From Roseibium litorale (lineage in GTDB: Bacteria; Pseudomonadota; Alphaproteobacteria; Rhizobiales; Stappiaceae), in assembly GCF_014842915.1 (NCBI RefSeq), contig NZ_JACYXI010000014.1:1-64000 (forward strand): a stretch of 64,000 bases of DNA, in the 5' to 3' direction. The translations under genes and the position numbers were made by a program. Of this stretch, positions 7,316 through 16,731 are shown in pieces (the stretch's first letter is position 1; the number at the start of each line of letters is the position of its first letter). The notes under the pieces are model-generated. The model did no database searches. It was not told the origin of the DNA and saw only the letters and a program-made list of their open reading frames with translations.

Positions 7316-8356
7316 ATGGCCAAAGCCGATTTCGGCGTCTTCATCGGACGCTTTCAGCCGCTGCATATCGGGCACGAGCATGTGATCCGCCAGGCGCTTG
7401 AGCAGGTGGACCGGCTGATCGTGCTGGTGGGGTCCGCAAGCACGGCACGCAATCCGCGCAATCCCTTCACCTTCGAGGAGCGCGCCGCGATGATCCGTTC
7501 CGCCTTTGCCTATGAGATCGCGGAAGGGCGCCTGCTGATCGAACCGCTCGGCGATCATCTTTATTCGGACACCGCCTGGGTGACCGAGGTTCAGCGGCGG
7601 GTGAATGCTCTGGCGGGAGAGGCCGCGGGCGGCCATCCGGCGCGGGTGGCGCTCACAGGCTATGGCAAGGACGCAAGTTCTTACTATCTCAAGCTTTTCC
7701 CGGAATGGAGCAATATTCAGATCAACAGCCAGTATGGCACGTTCAGCTCCAGCGACGTGCGCAAGCGCTACTTCCAGCGCATTCCGGAGGTGCCTGGCAC
7801 GATCCTGTCCGCCGGTGTCGCCGAGTGGATGGAGGAGTTCAAGATGGGCCCCGCCTTCCGCACCCTGCTGGAGGAGGCCGAATATCTGGCGGACTATCCC
7901 AAAAAATGGGGCAAGGGGCCGTTTGTCACCGCCGACGCGGTGGTGATCCAGTCCGGACATATCCTGCTGGTGGAGCGCGGCAACGCGCCGGGCAAGGGGC
8001 TTCTGGCGCTGCCGGGCGGCTTTGTCGACCATGACGAGCGCATCCGCGATGCGGCGGTGCGGGAATTGCGCGAGGAAACCGGCATTTCGGACGCCAAGGG
8101 GCAGATCCCCCCGGCCATGCTTGCCAGCTTCATCGAGGACAGCCGCACCCGGGTGTTCGATGCGCCGGGCCGCAGCCTCAGGGGCCGGGTCATCACCCAT
8201 GCCTTCCTGTTCCGCCTGCCGGAGCGGCGCGAGCTGTTCCAGGTGCGGGGGCTGGACGATGCGGCCCATGCCCAATGGTTCCGCCTGGGCGACCTGAAGC
8301 CCGGCATGTTCTTTGAAGATCACTGGTCGATCATCGAAGAGATGGCCGATCTTTGA
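7316..8356 (+). CDS. nadM: Bifunctional NMN adenylyltransferase / Nudix hydrolase
   Basis: The N-terminal ~180 residues are a nucleotidyltransferase domain with GRFQPLHIGH, the ATP-binding HxGH motif of NadM; it makes NAD from NMN and ATP. The C-terminal ~150 residues contain a full catalytic Nudix box (GFVDHDERIRDAAVRELREETGI), consistent with ADP-ribose pyrophosphatase activity. ATG 7316 is chosen for its GGGAG ribosome site and because the HxGH motif then falls near residue 15, as in the family. The gene pairs with nadV downstream, so nicotinamide would be converted to NMN and then NAD. The intact Nudix box contrasts with the dead one in adjacent NrtR. Confidence 0.9.
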   Translation: MAKADFGVFIGRFQPLHIGHEHVIRQALEQVDRLIVLVGSASTARNPRNPFTFEERAAMIRSAFAYEIAEGRLLIEPLGDHLYSDTAWVTEVQRRVNALAGEAAGGHPARVALTGYGKDASSYYLKLFPEWSNIQINSQYGTFSSSDVRKRYFQRIPEVPGTILSAGVAEWMEEFKMGPAFRTLLEEAEYLADYPKKWGKGPFVTADAVVIQSGHILLVERGNAPGKGLLALPGGFVDHDERIRDAAVRELREETGISDAKGQIPPAMLASFIEDSRTRVFDAPGRSLRGRVITHAFLFRLPERRELFQVRGLDDAAHAQWFRLGDLKPGMFFEDHWSIIEEMADL

Positions 8357-8433
8357 AACGGGTGAGCGGCGGGGGAGGCCTGCCGCGCCCTGGCATCACT
8401 GCCTGAAAACCCTGATTGTGAGGAGTTCACATC

Positions 8434-9816
8434 ATGACCAACCTTATTCTGGCGACCGACAGCTACAAGCAGAGCCACTTCCTGCAATATCCGCCCGAAG
8501 CGCGCATCATCAGCGCCTATGCGGAAGCCCGCCGCAACGACTTCTCCGACCATGTCGTGTTTCTCGGTCTTCAGGCCTATCTGACCGAATATCTCGGCAA
8601 GCCGATCACGGCAGCGGATATCGATGAGGCGGAAGCGGTGTGCGCGGCCCATGGCGTGCCGTTCAACCGGCAGGGCTGGACGGCGATCCTGACCGATCAC
8701 GGCGGTTATTTGCCCCTGGAATTCAAGGCTTTGCCGGAAGGCATGGTGGTGCCTGCGGGGGTACCTTTGCTGCAGGTGGAAAACACTGACGAGCGCATGC
8801 CCTGGCTGACGACCTTCATCGAGACCGCGCTTTTGCGGGCGCTCTGGTATCCGACCACGGTCGCGACGGTCAGCTGGATGTGCAAGGCGGTGATCCGGGC
8901 CGGTCTTGAAAAGACCTCGGACGACCCGGAAGGCCAGCTGCCCTTCAAGCTGCATGATTTCGGCGCCCGCGGCGTCTCCAGTGGCGAAAGCGCGGCCCTG
9001 GGCGGCATGGCCCATCTGGTCAATTTCATGGGCACGGACACGATGGAAGCGCTGATGGCCGCCCGCCGTTACTATGGCGCGGACATGGCCGGGTTCTCGA
9101 TCCCGGCGGCCGAGCACAGCACCATGACCAGCTGGGGCCGGGCGCGCGAAGAGGCGGCCTATGAGAACATGCTCGACACGTTTGAAGGCGAAGGCCGCCT
9201 GGTGGCCGTCGTCTCCGACAGTTACGATCTGGATGCGGCCGTTCTCGGAATCTGGGGCGGCACGCTGAGGGACAAGGTGCTGAGCCGCAAGGGCACGCTG
9301 GTCGTGCGCCCGGACAGCGGCGACCCGATCGAGACGCCCCTGAGGACGGTCAAGACCCTCTGGGAAAAGTTCGGTGGCACGGTCAATGGCAAGGGCTACA
9401 AGGTGCTGGACCCGCATGTGCGGGTGATCCAGGGCGACGGCATGACCCTGCAGAGCATTGGCCGTCTGGTGGACCGGATGGTGGAAGAAGGCTTTGCCAT
9501 CGACAACATCGCCTTCGGCATGGGTGGCGGGCTCTTGCAGCGCATCAACCGCGACACCATGCGCTTTGCGCTCAAGGCCGATGCCATGAAGGACGCGGAC
9601 GGCACTTGGCGCGATGTCGCCAAGCAGCCCGCGACCGATCCGGGCAAGGCCAGCAAGGCGGGCCGTCAGGCGGTTGTGCTTGAAAACGGCAAGCTGACGG
9701 CTGCCCGGCTGGACGACATCGATCCGGCTCAGGACCAGATGATCCCGGTCTGGCGCAACGGCGAATTCCTCATCCGCCACAGCTTCGACGAGGTCCGTGC
9801 CAGGGCGAATGGATAA
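8434..9816 (+). CDS. nadV: Nicotinamide phosphoribosyltransferase
   Basis: The 460-residue protein matches the NadV/NAMPT family: the N-terminal ATDSYKQSHF signature, LHDFGARGVSS in the middle, PAAEHSTMTSWG, and the phosphate-binding VRPDSGDPIETP segment. It joins nicotinamide and PRPP to NMN, the step before NadM. The length suits the bacterial NAMPT class rather than the shorter PncB nicotinate enzymes. It lies 77 bases after nadM with an AGGAG ribosome site and is presumably in the same NrtR-controlled operon. A strong hairpin terminator follows. Confidence 0.92.
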   Translation: MTNLILATDSYKQSHFLQYPPEARIISAYAEARRNDFSDHVVFLGLQAYLTEYLGKPITAADIDEAEAVCAAHGVPFNRQGWTAILTDHGGYLPLEFKALPEGMVVPAGVPLLQVENTDERMPWLTTFIETALLRALWYPTTVATVSWMCKAVIRAGLEKTSDDPEGQLPFKLHDFGARGVSSGESAALGGMAHLVNFMGTDTMEALMAARRYYGADMAGFSIPAAEHSTMTSWGRAREEAAYENMLDTFEGEGRLVAVVSDSYDLDAAVLGIWGGTLRDKVLSRKGTLVVRPDSGDPIETPLRTVKTLWEKFGGTVNGKGYKVLDPHVRVIQGDGMTLQSIGRLVDRMVEEGFAIDNIAFGMGGGLLQRINRDTMRFALKADAMKDADGTWRDVAKQPATDPGKASKAGRQAVVLENGKLTAARLDDIDPAQDQMIPVWRNGEFLIRHSFDEVRARANG

Positions 9817-9855
9817 GAGCCAGCGGGTGAGGGCTTGCCTCTGGTGCCAATCCAT

Positions 9856-9899
9856 CTCCGCACCGCTGTTCCCTGGAGACGGCGGTGCGGAGGGGTTTT
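9856..9899. terminator. Rho-independent terminator after nadV
   Basis: The stem CTCCGCACCGC (9856-9866) and GCGGTGCGGAG (9882-9892) is perfect over 11 bp, with a 15-base loop and a TTTT tract at 9896-9899. It sits between convergent nadV and the oxidoreductase gene and could stop both. Confidence 0.75.
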
Positions 9900-9900
9900 G

Positions 9901-10896
9901 TCAGATGCCCAGTTCTCGGCGGAGGGTTTCAAGGCTGTCCATGGCGATGACGCCATCGGCGATGGTGGGGGCAGGGGTTTCCTTGCCCTGAAGCGCGGGG
10001 ACCACATCGGCCAGCAGCGAATGATAGCCCTTCGGGTCCTCGTTGGCCGCCGCCGTGAAATTCGGCTTCCAGGTCAGGCTGTCCACGTCATCGGCCAGAA
10101 TGGCCTTCGGATCGTCCACCTTGAAGGGCGGGTTCCGGTTCCAGCGGACCTCGATGACATTGTCGACCTCGATGCGCTGATGATCGCCCATCACCTCGAT
10201 CCGCTCCACCGGAGCGCCGCGGGACTGCACCGTGCCCATGGCGATGGTGCCGATGGCGCCGCATTCAAAGTCGAAGTTGATGTGGAACAGCACCCGGCCC
10301 GGCGCCTTTTCCACCTTGCGGGCGGTCAGCTTCGTCACCGGCGAGACCAGGAAGGACACCAGGTCCATGTAGTGGACGCAGTGGTGCAGGAAGAAGCCGG
10401 TATAGTCGACGTTGCCGGCAAAATAGCCGGGCGCGGTCATGTAGTAGCCGGTCAGCCCCAGCACATCGCCGAAACGGCCGGAGCGCAGGATGTTGGCGGC
10501 AATCTTGTTGCCCGCCGAATAGCGCTTCATGAAGCCGACCAGCAGCGGCTTCTTCGCCTTTTCCGAGGCGGCCAGCAATTCCCGCGCCCCGGCGGCACTG
10601 CCCGACGGCGGCTTTTCCATGAAGACAGGCAGGCCGCGGTCAAGGGCGGCCTTGCCGAAGGCCAGATGCTGGTCCGGCCCGACGGCCATGCCGACCGCAT
10701 CCAGGCCCGGCGTTGCGATCAGCTCCGCGGCGCTGGTGGTCAGGGTGCGGACGCCGAACTGGCGACCGGCGGTCTTCAGCCGTTCCGCGTCGATGTCGCA
10801 GAGCGCGACCAGTTCCACGTCGTGGCGCACCAGTTGGGGAAGAAGCATCTGGGTTGCGTGAACACCGCAACCGATCCAGCCGATTTTCAGGGTCAT
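9901..10896 (-). CDS. Gfo/Idh/MocA-family NAD(P)-dependent oxidoreductase
   Basis: The 331-residue protein opens with a Rossmann motif (IGWIGCGVHATQML) and has the family EKP motif (VFMEKPPSG) and a downstream His-containing segment (FLHHCVHYMDL). Members oxidise or reduce cyclic polyols and sugars such as inositols and sugar acids. ATG 10896 overlaps the stop of the epimerase gene by 4 bases, so a longer reading upstream is rejected. It is the last gene of a sugar-uptake operon and probably acts on the imported sugar or on the epimerase product. The substrate cannot be read from the sequence. Confidence 0.85.
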   Translation of the reverse strand: MTLKIGWIGCGVHATQMLLPQLVRHDVELVALCDIDAERLKTAGRQFGVRTLTTSAAELIATPGLDAVGMAVGPDQHLAFGKAALDRGLPVFMEKPPSGSAAGARELLAASEKAKKPLLVGFMKRYSAGNKIAANILRSGRFGDVLGLTGYYMTAPGYFAGNVDYTGFFLHHCVHYMDLVSFLVSPVTKLTARKVEKAPGRVLFHINFDFECGAIGTIAMGTVQSRGAPVERIEVMGDHQRIEVDNVIEVRWNRNPPFKVDDPKAILADDVDSLTWKPNFTAAANEDPKGYHSLLADVVPALQGKETPAPTIADGVIAMDSLETLRRELGI

Positions 10897-11774
10897 CTGC
10901 GATAATCCGTCAGCATGATGTGAGACTTGATGAAGTCGGCGCTGGCCTTGAGCCGGGCGCTCTCGTCCTCGTGCGGGGCGCGCCACTGGGCAAAGGGCAC
11001 GCCGAAGCGGTCGTCGTTGCGGCGGAAGGGTTCGAGCGACACCGGGCCGGTGTAGCCGACCTCGTGCAGGGCGCGGAACACTTCAACCCAGTCGGTGGCG
11101 CCGGTGCCGGGGAAACCGCGGTGGTTCTCGTTGGCCTGGAAATGCACCAGATGCCTGCCGCCGAGCCGGATCGCCTCGGCCAGATTGGCCTCTTCCATAT
11201 GCATGTGGAACGTGTCGAGCATCAGCTTCACCGCAGGATGATCGACCGCTTCCAGCAGCTCCATGGCCTGCTGGGTGGTGCAGAGTACGTCGCTTTCAAA
11301 ACGGTTGAGCGGTTCGACCGCAAGCAGGATGCCGAGCTTTTCCGCATAGTCGCCGGCTTCCTTCAGCCCATCGACGCAGCGCTGCTTGCGGGCCAGGCGC
11401 TCGGCCTCTTCCACCGGCTTGGGCGCCCGGCCTGCGAAGACCAGCGGGTTGCCGGTCAGCGGGCCGCCGACGATGGTGGCGCCAAGGGCCTTGGCGCTGT
11501 CGGCCGCATATTTCAGATAGTCGATGCCCTTGCGGTGGCAGGCCGGATCGTGGGAGGACAGGTTGCGCTCCAGATTGACCCGGGCGGCCAGCACCACGCC
11601 GAGACCAGCGTCATCCAGTGCCTTGCAGGCCTCTGCCGCATCGATCTCGCCGGGTTCTGGAACCAGCAACTCGACGAAGTCGTATCCAAGATCCTTCATG
11701 GTCTTGAACAGGGGGAAATGCTCGGCGGTGAACGGCCTTGCATATTGCATTGATATCAACCCGACGGGGTTCAT
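10893..11774 (-). CDS. Sugar phosphate isomerase/epimerase (xylose-isomerase-like TIM barrel)
   Basis: The 293-residue protein belongs to the AP-endonuclease-2/xylose-isomerase-like superfamily and resembles ketose 3-epimerases. Candidate metal ligands are spaced as in that family: the Glu of LAVEPLNRFE, the Asp and His of LMLDTFHMHME, the His of HFQANENHRG and the Glu of SLEPF. It would interconvert ketoses or inosose-like sugars. It overlaps the dehydrogenase gene by 4 bases and follows the permease genes by 37 bases, so epimerisation and oxidation are likely consecutive steps on the imported carbohydrate. Confidence 0.82.
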   Translation of the reverse strand: MNPVGLISMQYARPFTAEHFPLFKTMKDLGYDFVELLVPEPGEIDAAEACKALDDAGLGVVLAARVNLERNLSSHDPACHRKGIDYLKYAADSAKALGATIVGGPLTGNPLVFAGRAPKPVEEAERLARKQRCVDGLKEAGDYAEKLGILLAVEPLNRFESDVLCTTQQAMELLEAVDHPAVKLMLDTFHMHMEEANLAEAIRLGGRHLVHFQANENHRGFPGTGATDWVEVFRALHEVGYTGPVSLEPFRRNDDRFGVPFAQWRAPHEDESARLKASADFIKSHIMLTDYRR

Positions 11775-11811
11775 TTCAGGTCCTTCTTTCTTCTCGAAAT
11801 GCCGGTCCGCA

Positions 11812-12645
11812 TCAGCCCTTGACGGCGCCCTGGGTCAGGCCGCCGATCAGCCGGCGCTGAACGATCAGGAAAAGCAGGGTGGCGGGCATCGCTCCGACGA
11901 CGGCGCCTGCAGCAAGCAGGCCCCATTCGATCTGGTACTCGCCGATGAGGGTCTGGATCGCCACGGTCACCGGGCGCACGTTCCGTCCGCCCAGGGTCAG
12001 GGCGTAGAGATATTCGTTCCAGGCCGTGATGAAGATGTAGATGCCGGTGGAGATGATGCCCGGCATGGTGAGGGGCAGAACCACCCGGCGCAGGGCCGTC
12101 AGGCGGGAGCAGCCGTCGATCATGGCCGCCTCGTCCAGGCTCTTCGGGATGGCGCCGATGTAGCTGGTCAGCATCCAGACCGCGAAGGGGATGGCGACCG
12201 TGGAATTGGCGAGGATCAGCCCGAAATGGGTGTCCAGAATGCCGGCTTTGCGCATCACCATGAACAGGGGCAGGATCAGGAGCACCACCGGGAACATGTT
12301 GATCAGCAGGAACTGCAGCATGAACAGCTTGCGGCCGGCAAAGCGGAACCGCGAGAAGGCATAGGCCGCCGTGACCGAGACCACCAGGCCCAGCACCACC
12401 GTGCCGCCTGCGATGATCAGACTGTCCAGCATGTTGCCGAGAAACGAGGTCTGGCGCAGCAGGCGGGCGTAATTGTCCAGGCTCCAGCCGGAGGGCGAGA
12501 GGGACACGCCGGTGGCATCCAGAACCCGGCTGGGGGTCAGCGAGGTCAGGATGATCCAGGCAAAGGGGCCCATGGCGAAGAGCACGATCAGGAGCACCGG
12601 CAGGTCGGTGGTCAGGATCCGGCGCAGGGTCGAGGGCTTGGTCAT
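11812..12645 (-). CDS. Carbohydrate ABC transporter permease (MalG type)
   Basis: The 277-residue protein has about six membrane segments, starting with [19 protein letters not shown], and the cytoplasmic EAA loop ([27 protein letters not shown]) that docks on the ATPase. ATG 12645 overlaps the stop of the upstream permease by 4 bases; longer frames upstream only shadow that gene. The short C-terminus is typical of the MalG/UgpE class. It pairs with the MalF-type permease, the binding protein at 14 kb and the divergent ATPase at 16.7 kb. Confidence 0.9.
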   Translation of the reverse strand: MTKPSTLRRILTTDLPVLLIVLFAMGPFAWIILTSLTPSRVLDATGVSLSPSGWSLDNYARLLRQTSFLGNMLDSLIIAGGTVVLGLVVSVTAAYAFSRFRFAGRKLFMLQFLLINMFPVVLLILPLFMVMRKAGILDTHFGLILANSTVAIPFAVWMLTSYIGAIPKSLDEAAMIDGCSRLTALRRVVLPLTMPGIISTGIYIFITAWNEYLYALTLGGRNVRPVTVAIQTLIGEYQIEWGLLAAGAVVGAMPATLLFLIVQRRLIGGLTQGAVKG

Positions 12646-13565
12646 CTTTCGACCTCCCGCATGGTGCGCACCAGATAGAGAGCCACCACGGCGCCGAGCA
12701 GGATGGTGAAGGTGACGGCGATGGAGGTGCCATAGCCGAAGTCCAGGTTCTGCCGCGCCTTGACGAAGGCATAGAGCGGCAGGGTGTGGGTGGCATAGCC
12801 CGGCCCGCCGCCGGTCATGACGAAGATCACGTCCATGGAATTGGCGACCCATATGACCCGGAGCAGTCCGGCCGTTCCCAGCACCGGCGCGATGCCGGGC
12901 AGGGTGATATGCAGGAACTGCCGCCAGGACGAGGCGCCGTCGATGGAGGCGGCCTCATACTGGCTTTTCGGGATGCCTTGAAGTCCGGCCAGGATCATGA
13001 CGGCAAAGAAGGGGAAGCCCTGCCAGGTCAAGGTGGCGATGATGGCGTAAAGGGCCAGATCCGGATCGGCGAGCCAGGGCACGGCCTGCTGCACGACGGA
13101 GAGGTAGATCAGGATGTCGTTCAGGACGCCGGTGTTCGGGTCATAGATCCACCGCCACATCAGCGCGATCACGACACTCGGCAGGGCCCAGGGAATGATG
13201 ATCATCGCACGGGCCATGCCGCGCCAGGGAAATTCCCGGTTAAGCAGCAGGGCGGTGACCAGGCCGAGCGCCATCTGAAGCGGCACGGTCAGGCCGATCC
13301 ACAGCGCCGTGTGACCAAGCGAAATCCAGAAGACCTTATCGCCGAACAGCTTGATGTAATTGCCGAAACCGACGAAGCGGCTGGCATTTGGCTTCCACAG
13401 GATCAGGTCGAAGAAGCTGGTGTAGACAGCCTGCACCATGGGAAAGAAAACGATGAACAGCGTCACCACGAAGGCAGGCGCCAACAGCCCATAGGGCATG
13501 AGCCTTGCCGAAAGGGGCGGGCTGATCTTCGTGCCCGGTGAAATGGTCTTGGCGGTCGTCAGCAT
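12642..13565 (-). CDS. Carbohydrate ABC transporter permease (MalF/UgpA type)
   Basis: The 307-residue protein has six predicted membrane helices and an EAA loop (IPKSQYEAASIDGASSWRQFLHITLPGI). The first segment begins at about residue 24 (MPYGLLAPAFVVTLFIVFFPMV). It is the first permease after the binding protein, separated from it by about 97 bases that contain two stem-loops. It forms the heterodimeric channel with the next permease. The substrate is presumably a mono- or oligosaccharide or polyol, judged only from the accompanying epimerase and dehydrogenase. Confidence 0.9.
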   Translation of the reverse strand: MLTTAKTISPGTKISPPLSARLMPYGLLAPAFVVTLFIVFFPMVQAVYTSFFDLILWKPNASRFVGFGNYIKLFGDKVFWISLGHTALWIGLTVPLQMALGLVTALLLNREFPWRGMARAMIIIPWALPSVVIALMWRWIYDPNTGVLNDILIYLSVVQQAVPWLADPDLALYAIIATLTWQGFPFFAVMILAGLQGIPKSQYEAASIDGASSWRQFLHITLPGIAPVLGTAGLLRVIWVANSMDVIFVMTGGGPGYATHTLPLYAFVKARQNLDFGYGTSIAVTFTILLGAVVALYLVRTMREVER

Positions 13566-13592
13566 GGGTCCGGCCTGATAGGGGAAAAGGGT

Positions 13593-13651
13593 CCCGAAGC
13601 GGCAGCGCTGAGGCGCCGCTCCGGGCAGGGGTCTTCGATGGGGTAAGACCC
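13593..13651 (-). promoter_or_regulatory. Stem-loops between binding-protein and permease genes
   Basis: GGGTCTT (13629-13635) pairs with AAGACCC (13645-13651) right after the binding-protein stop. A second stem, GCGGC (13599-13603) with GCCGC (13615-13619) extended by flanking CCCG/CGGG, follows. Such hairpins commonly stabilise the upstream message or partly terminate it, keeping the binding protein in excess over the permeases. Confidence 0.5.
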
Positions 13652-13662
13652 GGGGGAGGGGC

Positions 13663-14862
13663 TTACTGGTCGAACAGGCCTTCGAGCTGTTCCATCATTT
13701 CCTTCGAGGTCACCTGACCTGTCAGGGCCTGCTGCATGCCGATCTGCCAGGCCGTGTTCACGAACTCGGAAGTTGCCGGGGTCTGCGGCAGCACATGGGC
13801 GAAGGGCAAGGAGGCTACGGTCGCGTCGACGAAGCGGCGCTCATGCAGGGTCCAGTTTTCCGAACCGCTCTTGGTCACGGTCATCTGGCCGGTGGCCTTG
13901 TTGAACTCCACGTTGTTCTCGCCTTCCGCCAGGAAGGAGATCCACTTCCATGCCGCGTCCTTGACCTCGGATGCGGAGAAGACGGCCAGGGATTCATCGC
14001 CATAGGATGTCCACTGGCCACCGCCGCATTCAGGCACCGGAACGGCGGAAACCTTGTCGCCAAGCGCATCGACCATGCTCTTGGATGAGCCGATGTGGTG
14101 GATGGTCATGGCGGTCTTGCCGCTCTTGAACGCACCGGTGATTTCCTGGAAGCCGTCGTTCGGCGCGGACGGCGGAATGACCTTGTCCTTCTGGTAGAGG
14201 TCGATCAGCCACTGGTTGGCGGCAACCGCCTTGTCGCTGGTCAAGCCGCCCTTCTTCAGCTCGGCGCCCTGGGAGAGCACGAAGGCGCCCCACTGGTCCC
14301 AGCCGCCCTTGCCGCCGCGCAGGCCGAAGCCGTAGATGTCCGGTGCCTTGGTCAGCTTGATGGCCGCATCGCGGAAGTCTTCGCAGGTTGCCGGCGGCTT
14401 GAGGCCTGCCTCGTTGAAGAGGTCGGCGCGGTAATAGAGGTAGAGCACCACATACTGGATCGGCAGGTAATACTGGTTGCCGTCCGAGGCCTTGGTGAGG
14501 TTCAGCAGATTGTCGAGAAGATCCGCCTTGCCGGCCCAGGCGTCGATCCGCTCGCCTATCGGCTCCAGAGCACCCATTTCCATCAGCCGGGGCTGGGCGA
14601 ACAGCTTGACCATGGCCGCATCGGGCGCATTGCCGCCGATCAGCGAGGTGTAGAGCATGTCGTAATAGCTGTTCCACGGCACGTTCTCGGCCTGGATCTC
14701 GATGCCCGGATTGGCGGCCTCGAACTTCTTGACCAGATCCTCCATCGGATTTTCCGGATTGTCGAAGTGGTACCAGAACCGCACGGTTTCGGCGTTTGCA
14801 GCGCCTGCGGCAAGCATCGCCGAAAAGGCGACACCCGTTGCCAGTGTCTTCAAGAAAGTCAT
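13663..14862 (-). CDS. Extracellular sugar-binding protein of an ABC importer
   Basis: The 399-residue protein has a signal peptide (MTFLKTLATGVAFSAMLAAGAANA, cleavage near residue 24), and the mature chain starts ETVRFWYHFDNPENPMEDLV, the cluster-B (family 1) solute-binding fold. It would capture the carbohydrate in the periplasm and deliver it to the two permeases downstream. An AGGAGGAG ribosome site precedes ATG 14862. It is the first transport gene of the minus-strand operon, after the esterase gene. Confidence 0.9.
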   Translation of the reverse strand: MTFLKTLATGVAFSAMLAAGAANAETVRFWYHFDNPENPMEDLVKKFEAANPGIEIQAENVPWNSYYDMLYTSLIGGNAPDAAMVKLFAQPRLMEMGALEPIGERIDAWAGKADLLDNLLNLTKASDGNQYYLPIQYVVLYLYYRADLFNEAGLKPPATCEDFRDAAIKLTKAPDIYGFGLRGGKGGWDQWGAFVLSQGAELKKGGLTSDKAVAANQWLIDLYQKDKVIPPSAPNDGFQEITGAFKSGKTAMTIHHIGSSKSMVDALGDKVSAVPVPECGGGQWTSYGDESLAVFSASEVKDAAWKWISFLAEGENNVEFNKATGQMTVTKSGSENWTLHERRFVDATVASLPFAHVLPQTPATSEFVNTAWQIGMQQALTGQVTSKEMMEQLEGLFDQ

Positions 14863-14892
14863 GAACTCCTCCTCCTCAGGTTCAGCGGGCGG

Positions 14893-15891
14893 CTAGTCTT
14901 TGGCGGCCATCCGTCTTGCATCCATGCCTGCGCGGCGGAGCGCCTCCCGTGCCGCCTCCAGGTCGATGGTGTTCTGTAAAAATCCGTGGGTGACGCCCGG
15001 CACGATCGTCAGCCGTTCAGGCCGACCAATCGCTTCCAGCCGGGCGGTCAGATTGATGCTGTCCGACAGCAGCGGATCGACGCCTGCCGCCATCAGATGC
15101 AGGGGCGGCAGCGCGCTCAGCGCCGCATCCGTGGCCTGAAGCGGACAGGCCAGCACATCCTGCGTCTGATCAGCGGGACCCGCGTACCAGGTCCAGTAAC
15201 GCTGCATCTTGCCCCGGGTCAGGCCCGGACCCTCTGCAAACTGCCGGTAGGACGGGGTGCCGAAATCCCGGTCGAACGTGCCATAGAAAAGCAGCGCGCC
15301 TGCTGCACCCGGCTTTCCGGCCGTCTGTTCATGCAGCAGCACCGAAAGCGCCAGATTGGCCCCGGCGGAATCGCCCGCAACCAGCAAGGGACCCGGCTTT
15401 ACACCAGCGCTTGCCGATGCCTCGAAGGCCTGGCGGAAGGCGGCGATGGAATCCATCAGCCCGGCGGGGTAGGGATGCTCCGGCGCGAGGCGGTAGTCTG
15501 GCACCAGAACCGGCAAGCCGCTCTCGATCGCCAGCAGGCGGGCACAGCGCTCATGGGTTTCCGGGCTGCAGAAGGCAAAGCCGCCGCCATGGACGAACAG
15601 GATCGCGCCGGGCGCGGCGGCTTCCGGCACAAGGACTTCCATCCGGCAGGCGATGCTGCCGAGAGACGCATCGGCGGCAAGGTGAACCGTGCTGCGGGCG
15701 GCAAGCACCGGCAGATCCAGGTTCCAGTGCCTGTTGGACCGCTCGCTCAGGTCCCGGCCTTGCGCAGGCGAAAGCGTCGTCGGGTCGGGCTGCGGGCCAT
15801 CTTCGGCCACCACGCGGGCCATCAGTGCCGCCATCTCGGGCGCCAGGTCCGCCGGCAGCCGGTCTTCCGTCTGAGGATCGGGAGCGCTCAT
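14893..15891 (-). CDS. Alpha/beta hydrolase, HSL-type esterase
   Basis: The 332-residue enzyme shows the hormone-sensitive-lipase signature: oxyanion motif HGGG (FVHGGGFAFC), nucleophile elbow GDSAG, and downstream Asp (AGVDPLLSD) and His (VTHGF) to complete the triad. There is no signal peptide, so it acts in the cytoplasm. Its start overlaps the GntR regulator stop by 4 bases, and it lies just ahead of the sugar-binding protein gene. This location suggests removal of an acyl group from the imported carbohydrate, or a lactonase role. The exact ester is unknown. Confidence 0.85.
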   Translation of the reverse strand: MSAPDPQTEDRLPADLAPEMAALMARVVAEDGPQPDPTTLSPAQGRDLSERSNRHWNLDLPVLAARSTVHLAADASLGSIACRMEVLVPEAAAPGAILFVHGGGFAFCSPETHERCARLLAIESGLPVLVPDYRLAPEHPYPAGLMDSIAAFRQAFEASASAGVKPGPLLVAGDSAGANLALSVLLHEQTAGKPGAAGALLFYGTFDRDFGTPSYRQFAEGPGLTRGKMQRYWTWYAGPADQTQDVLACPLQATDAALSALPPLHLMAAGVDPLLSDSINLTARLEAIGRPERLTIVPGVTHGFLQNTIDLEAAREALRRAGMDARRMAAKD

Positions 15892-16577
15892 TGCGCCGGC
15901 TCCACGAAGACATCCGGGCCGAGATCGACAATGGTTGCGATATGGTGGCGCAGAGCCTGGCTGGCGCGGAACAGGTCCTGCTCCTCGATGGCGTCGATGA
16001 TCGAGCGGTGACGTTCTGCGGTCGCCACGAGATCTCGCGGCGTGCTGCTGCGCAGGATCTTGAAACGGTGATTGTGGATCAGGCAGCGGTGCAGGATGGG
16101 GTCCAGCGCAGGCAGATCCGCATCGTGGAAGATGCGCCGGTGGAACTCCCGGTCATGAGCCGCCAGCTCCAGTTCGTCATCCACCTTGGCGGCTGCGATC
16201 ATTTCGCCCAGCAGGTCGTTCAGGTCGCCAACGAGCGAACGGCTGGGGCGGGACAGGGCCCGGATGATGCCGCTGCATTCGATCTGCTGGCGAACCTTGA
16301 ACATCTCGATGGCTTCCGCCTCGGTGCATTCGGACACCTGCGTGCCCCGGTGCGCCTTGCGCAGGACAAGACCCTCTTCCTGAAGCTGCAGCAGCGCCTC
16401 GCGCACGGTGCCCTGGCTGCAGCCGAAGTGATTGGCCAGCTCCAGTTCGGTCAGCACGGTACCGGCGGGCAGAAGCCCCAGCATGATCTCCCGCTTCAGA
16501 GCACTGAAAGCCGCCGCCGACTTGGCCGGCTTGGCAGCGATCGTCTTTCCTGTGGTCCGCTCTGAAAAATACGACAT
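15888..16577 (-). CDS. GntR-family (FadR/FCD-type) transcriptional regulator
   Basis: An N-terminal winged helix (AAFSALKREIMLGLLPAGTVLTELELANHFGCSQGTVREALLQLQEEGLV) precedes an FCD ligand domain with its metal-binding histidines (AHDREFHRRIFH, HRSIIDAI, HHIATIV). ATG 16577 gives 229 residues; an ATG at 16619 is possible but lies in the operator-like repeats. The gene heads the esterase/ABC/epimerase operon and faces the ATPase gene, so it probably represses both directions until a sugar-derived acid binds. Confidence 0.85.
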   Translation of the reverse strand: MSYFSERTTGKTIAAKPAKSAAAFSALKREIMLGLLPAGTVLTELELANHFGCSQGTVREALLQLQEEGLVLRKAHRGTQVSECTEAEAIEMFKVRQQIECSGIIRALSRPSRSLVGDLNDLLGEMIAAAKVDDELELAAHDREFHRRIFHDADLPALDPILHRCLIHNHRFKILRSSTPRDLVATAERHRSIIDAIEEQDLFRASQALRHHIATIVDLGPDVFVEPAQ

Positions 16578-16617
16578 CGCACTCGCTTTCCGCATATCCG
16601 CTTGACGCGTTAGGTTC

Positions 16618-16641
16618 ATTATCGATAATGATATTGATAAT
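16618..16641. promoter_or_regulatory. Candidate GntR operator between regulator and ATPase genes
   Basis: The perfect palindrome ATTATCGATAAT (16618-16629) is followed by the related ATTGATAAT (16633-16641). This lies in the divergent region (16578-16731) where a regulator of both the minus-strand operon and the ATPase gene would bind. Confidence 0.45.
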
Positions 16642-16731
16642 GATGGTCAAGCCGGAATTTGCAGCAAGAGACGCTGGACCAGACGCTGCAGTTCCGCAAA
16701 ACCTGACCAGACGATCAAGGGAGGACATGAT

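Noticed and set aside
8320-9855. 511-codon open frame on the minus strand across nadV
   Set aside because: It is an antisense shadow of nadV in high-GC codons; no domain, composition rich in His/Arg/Ala/Gly, no ribosome site.
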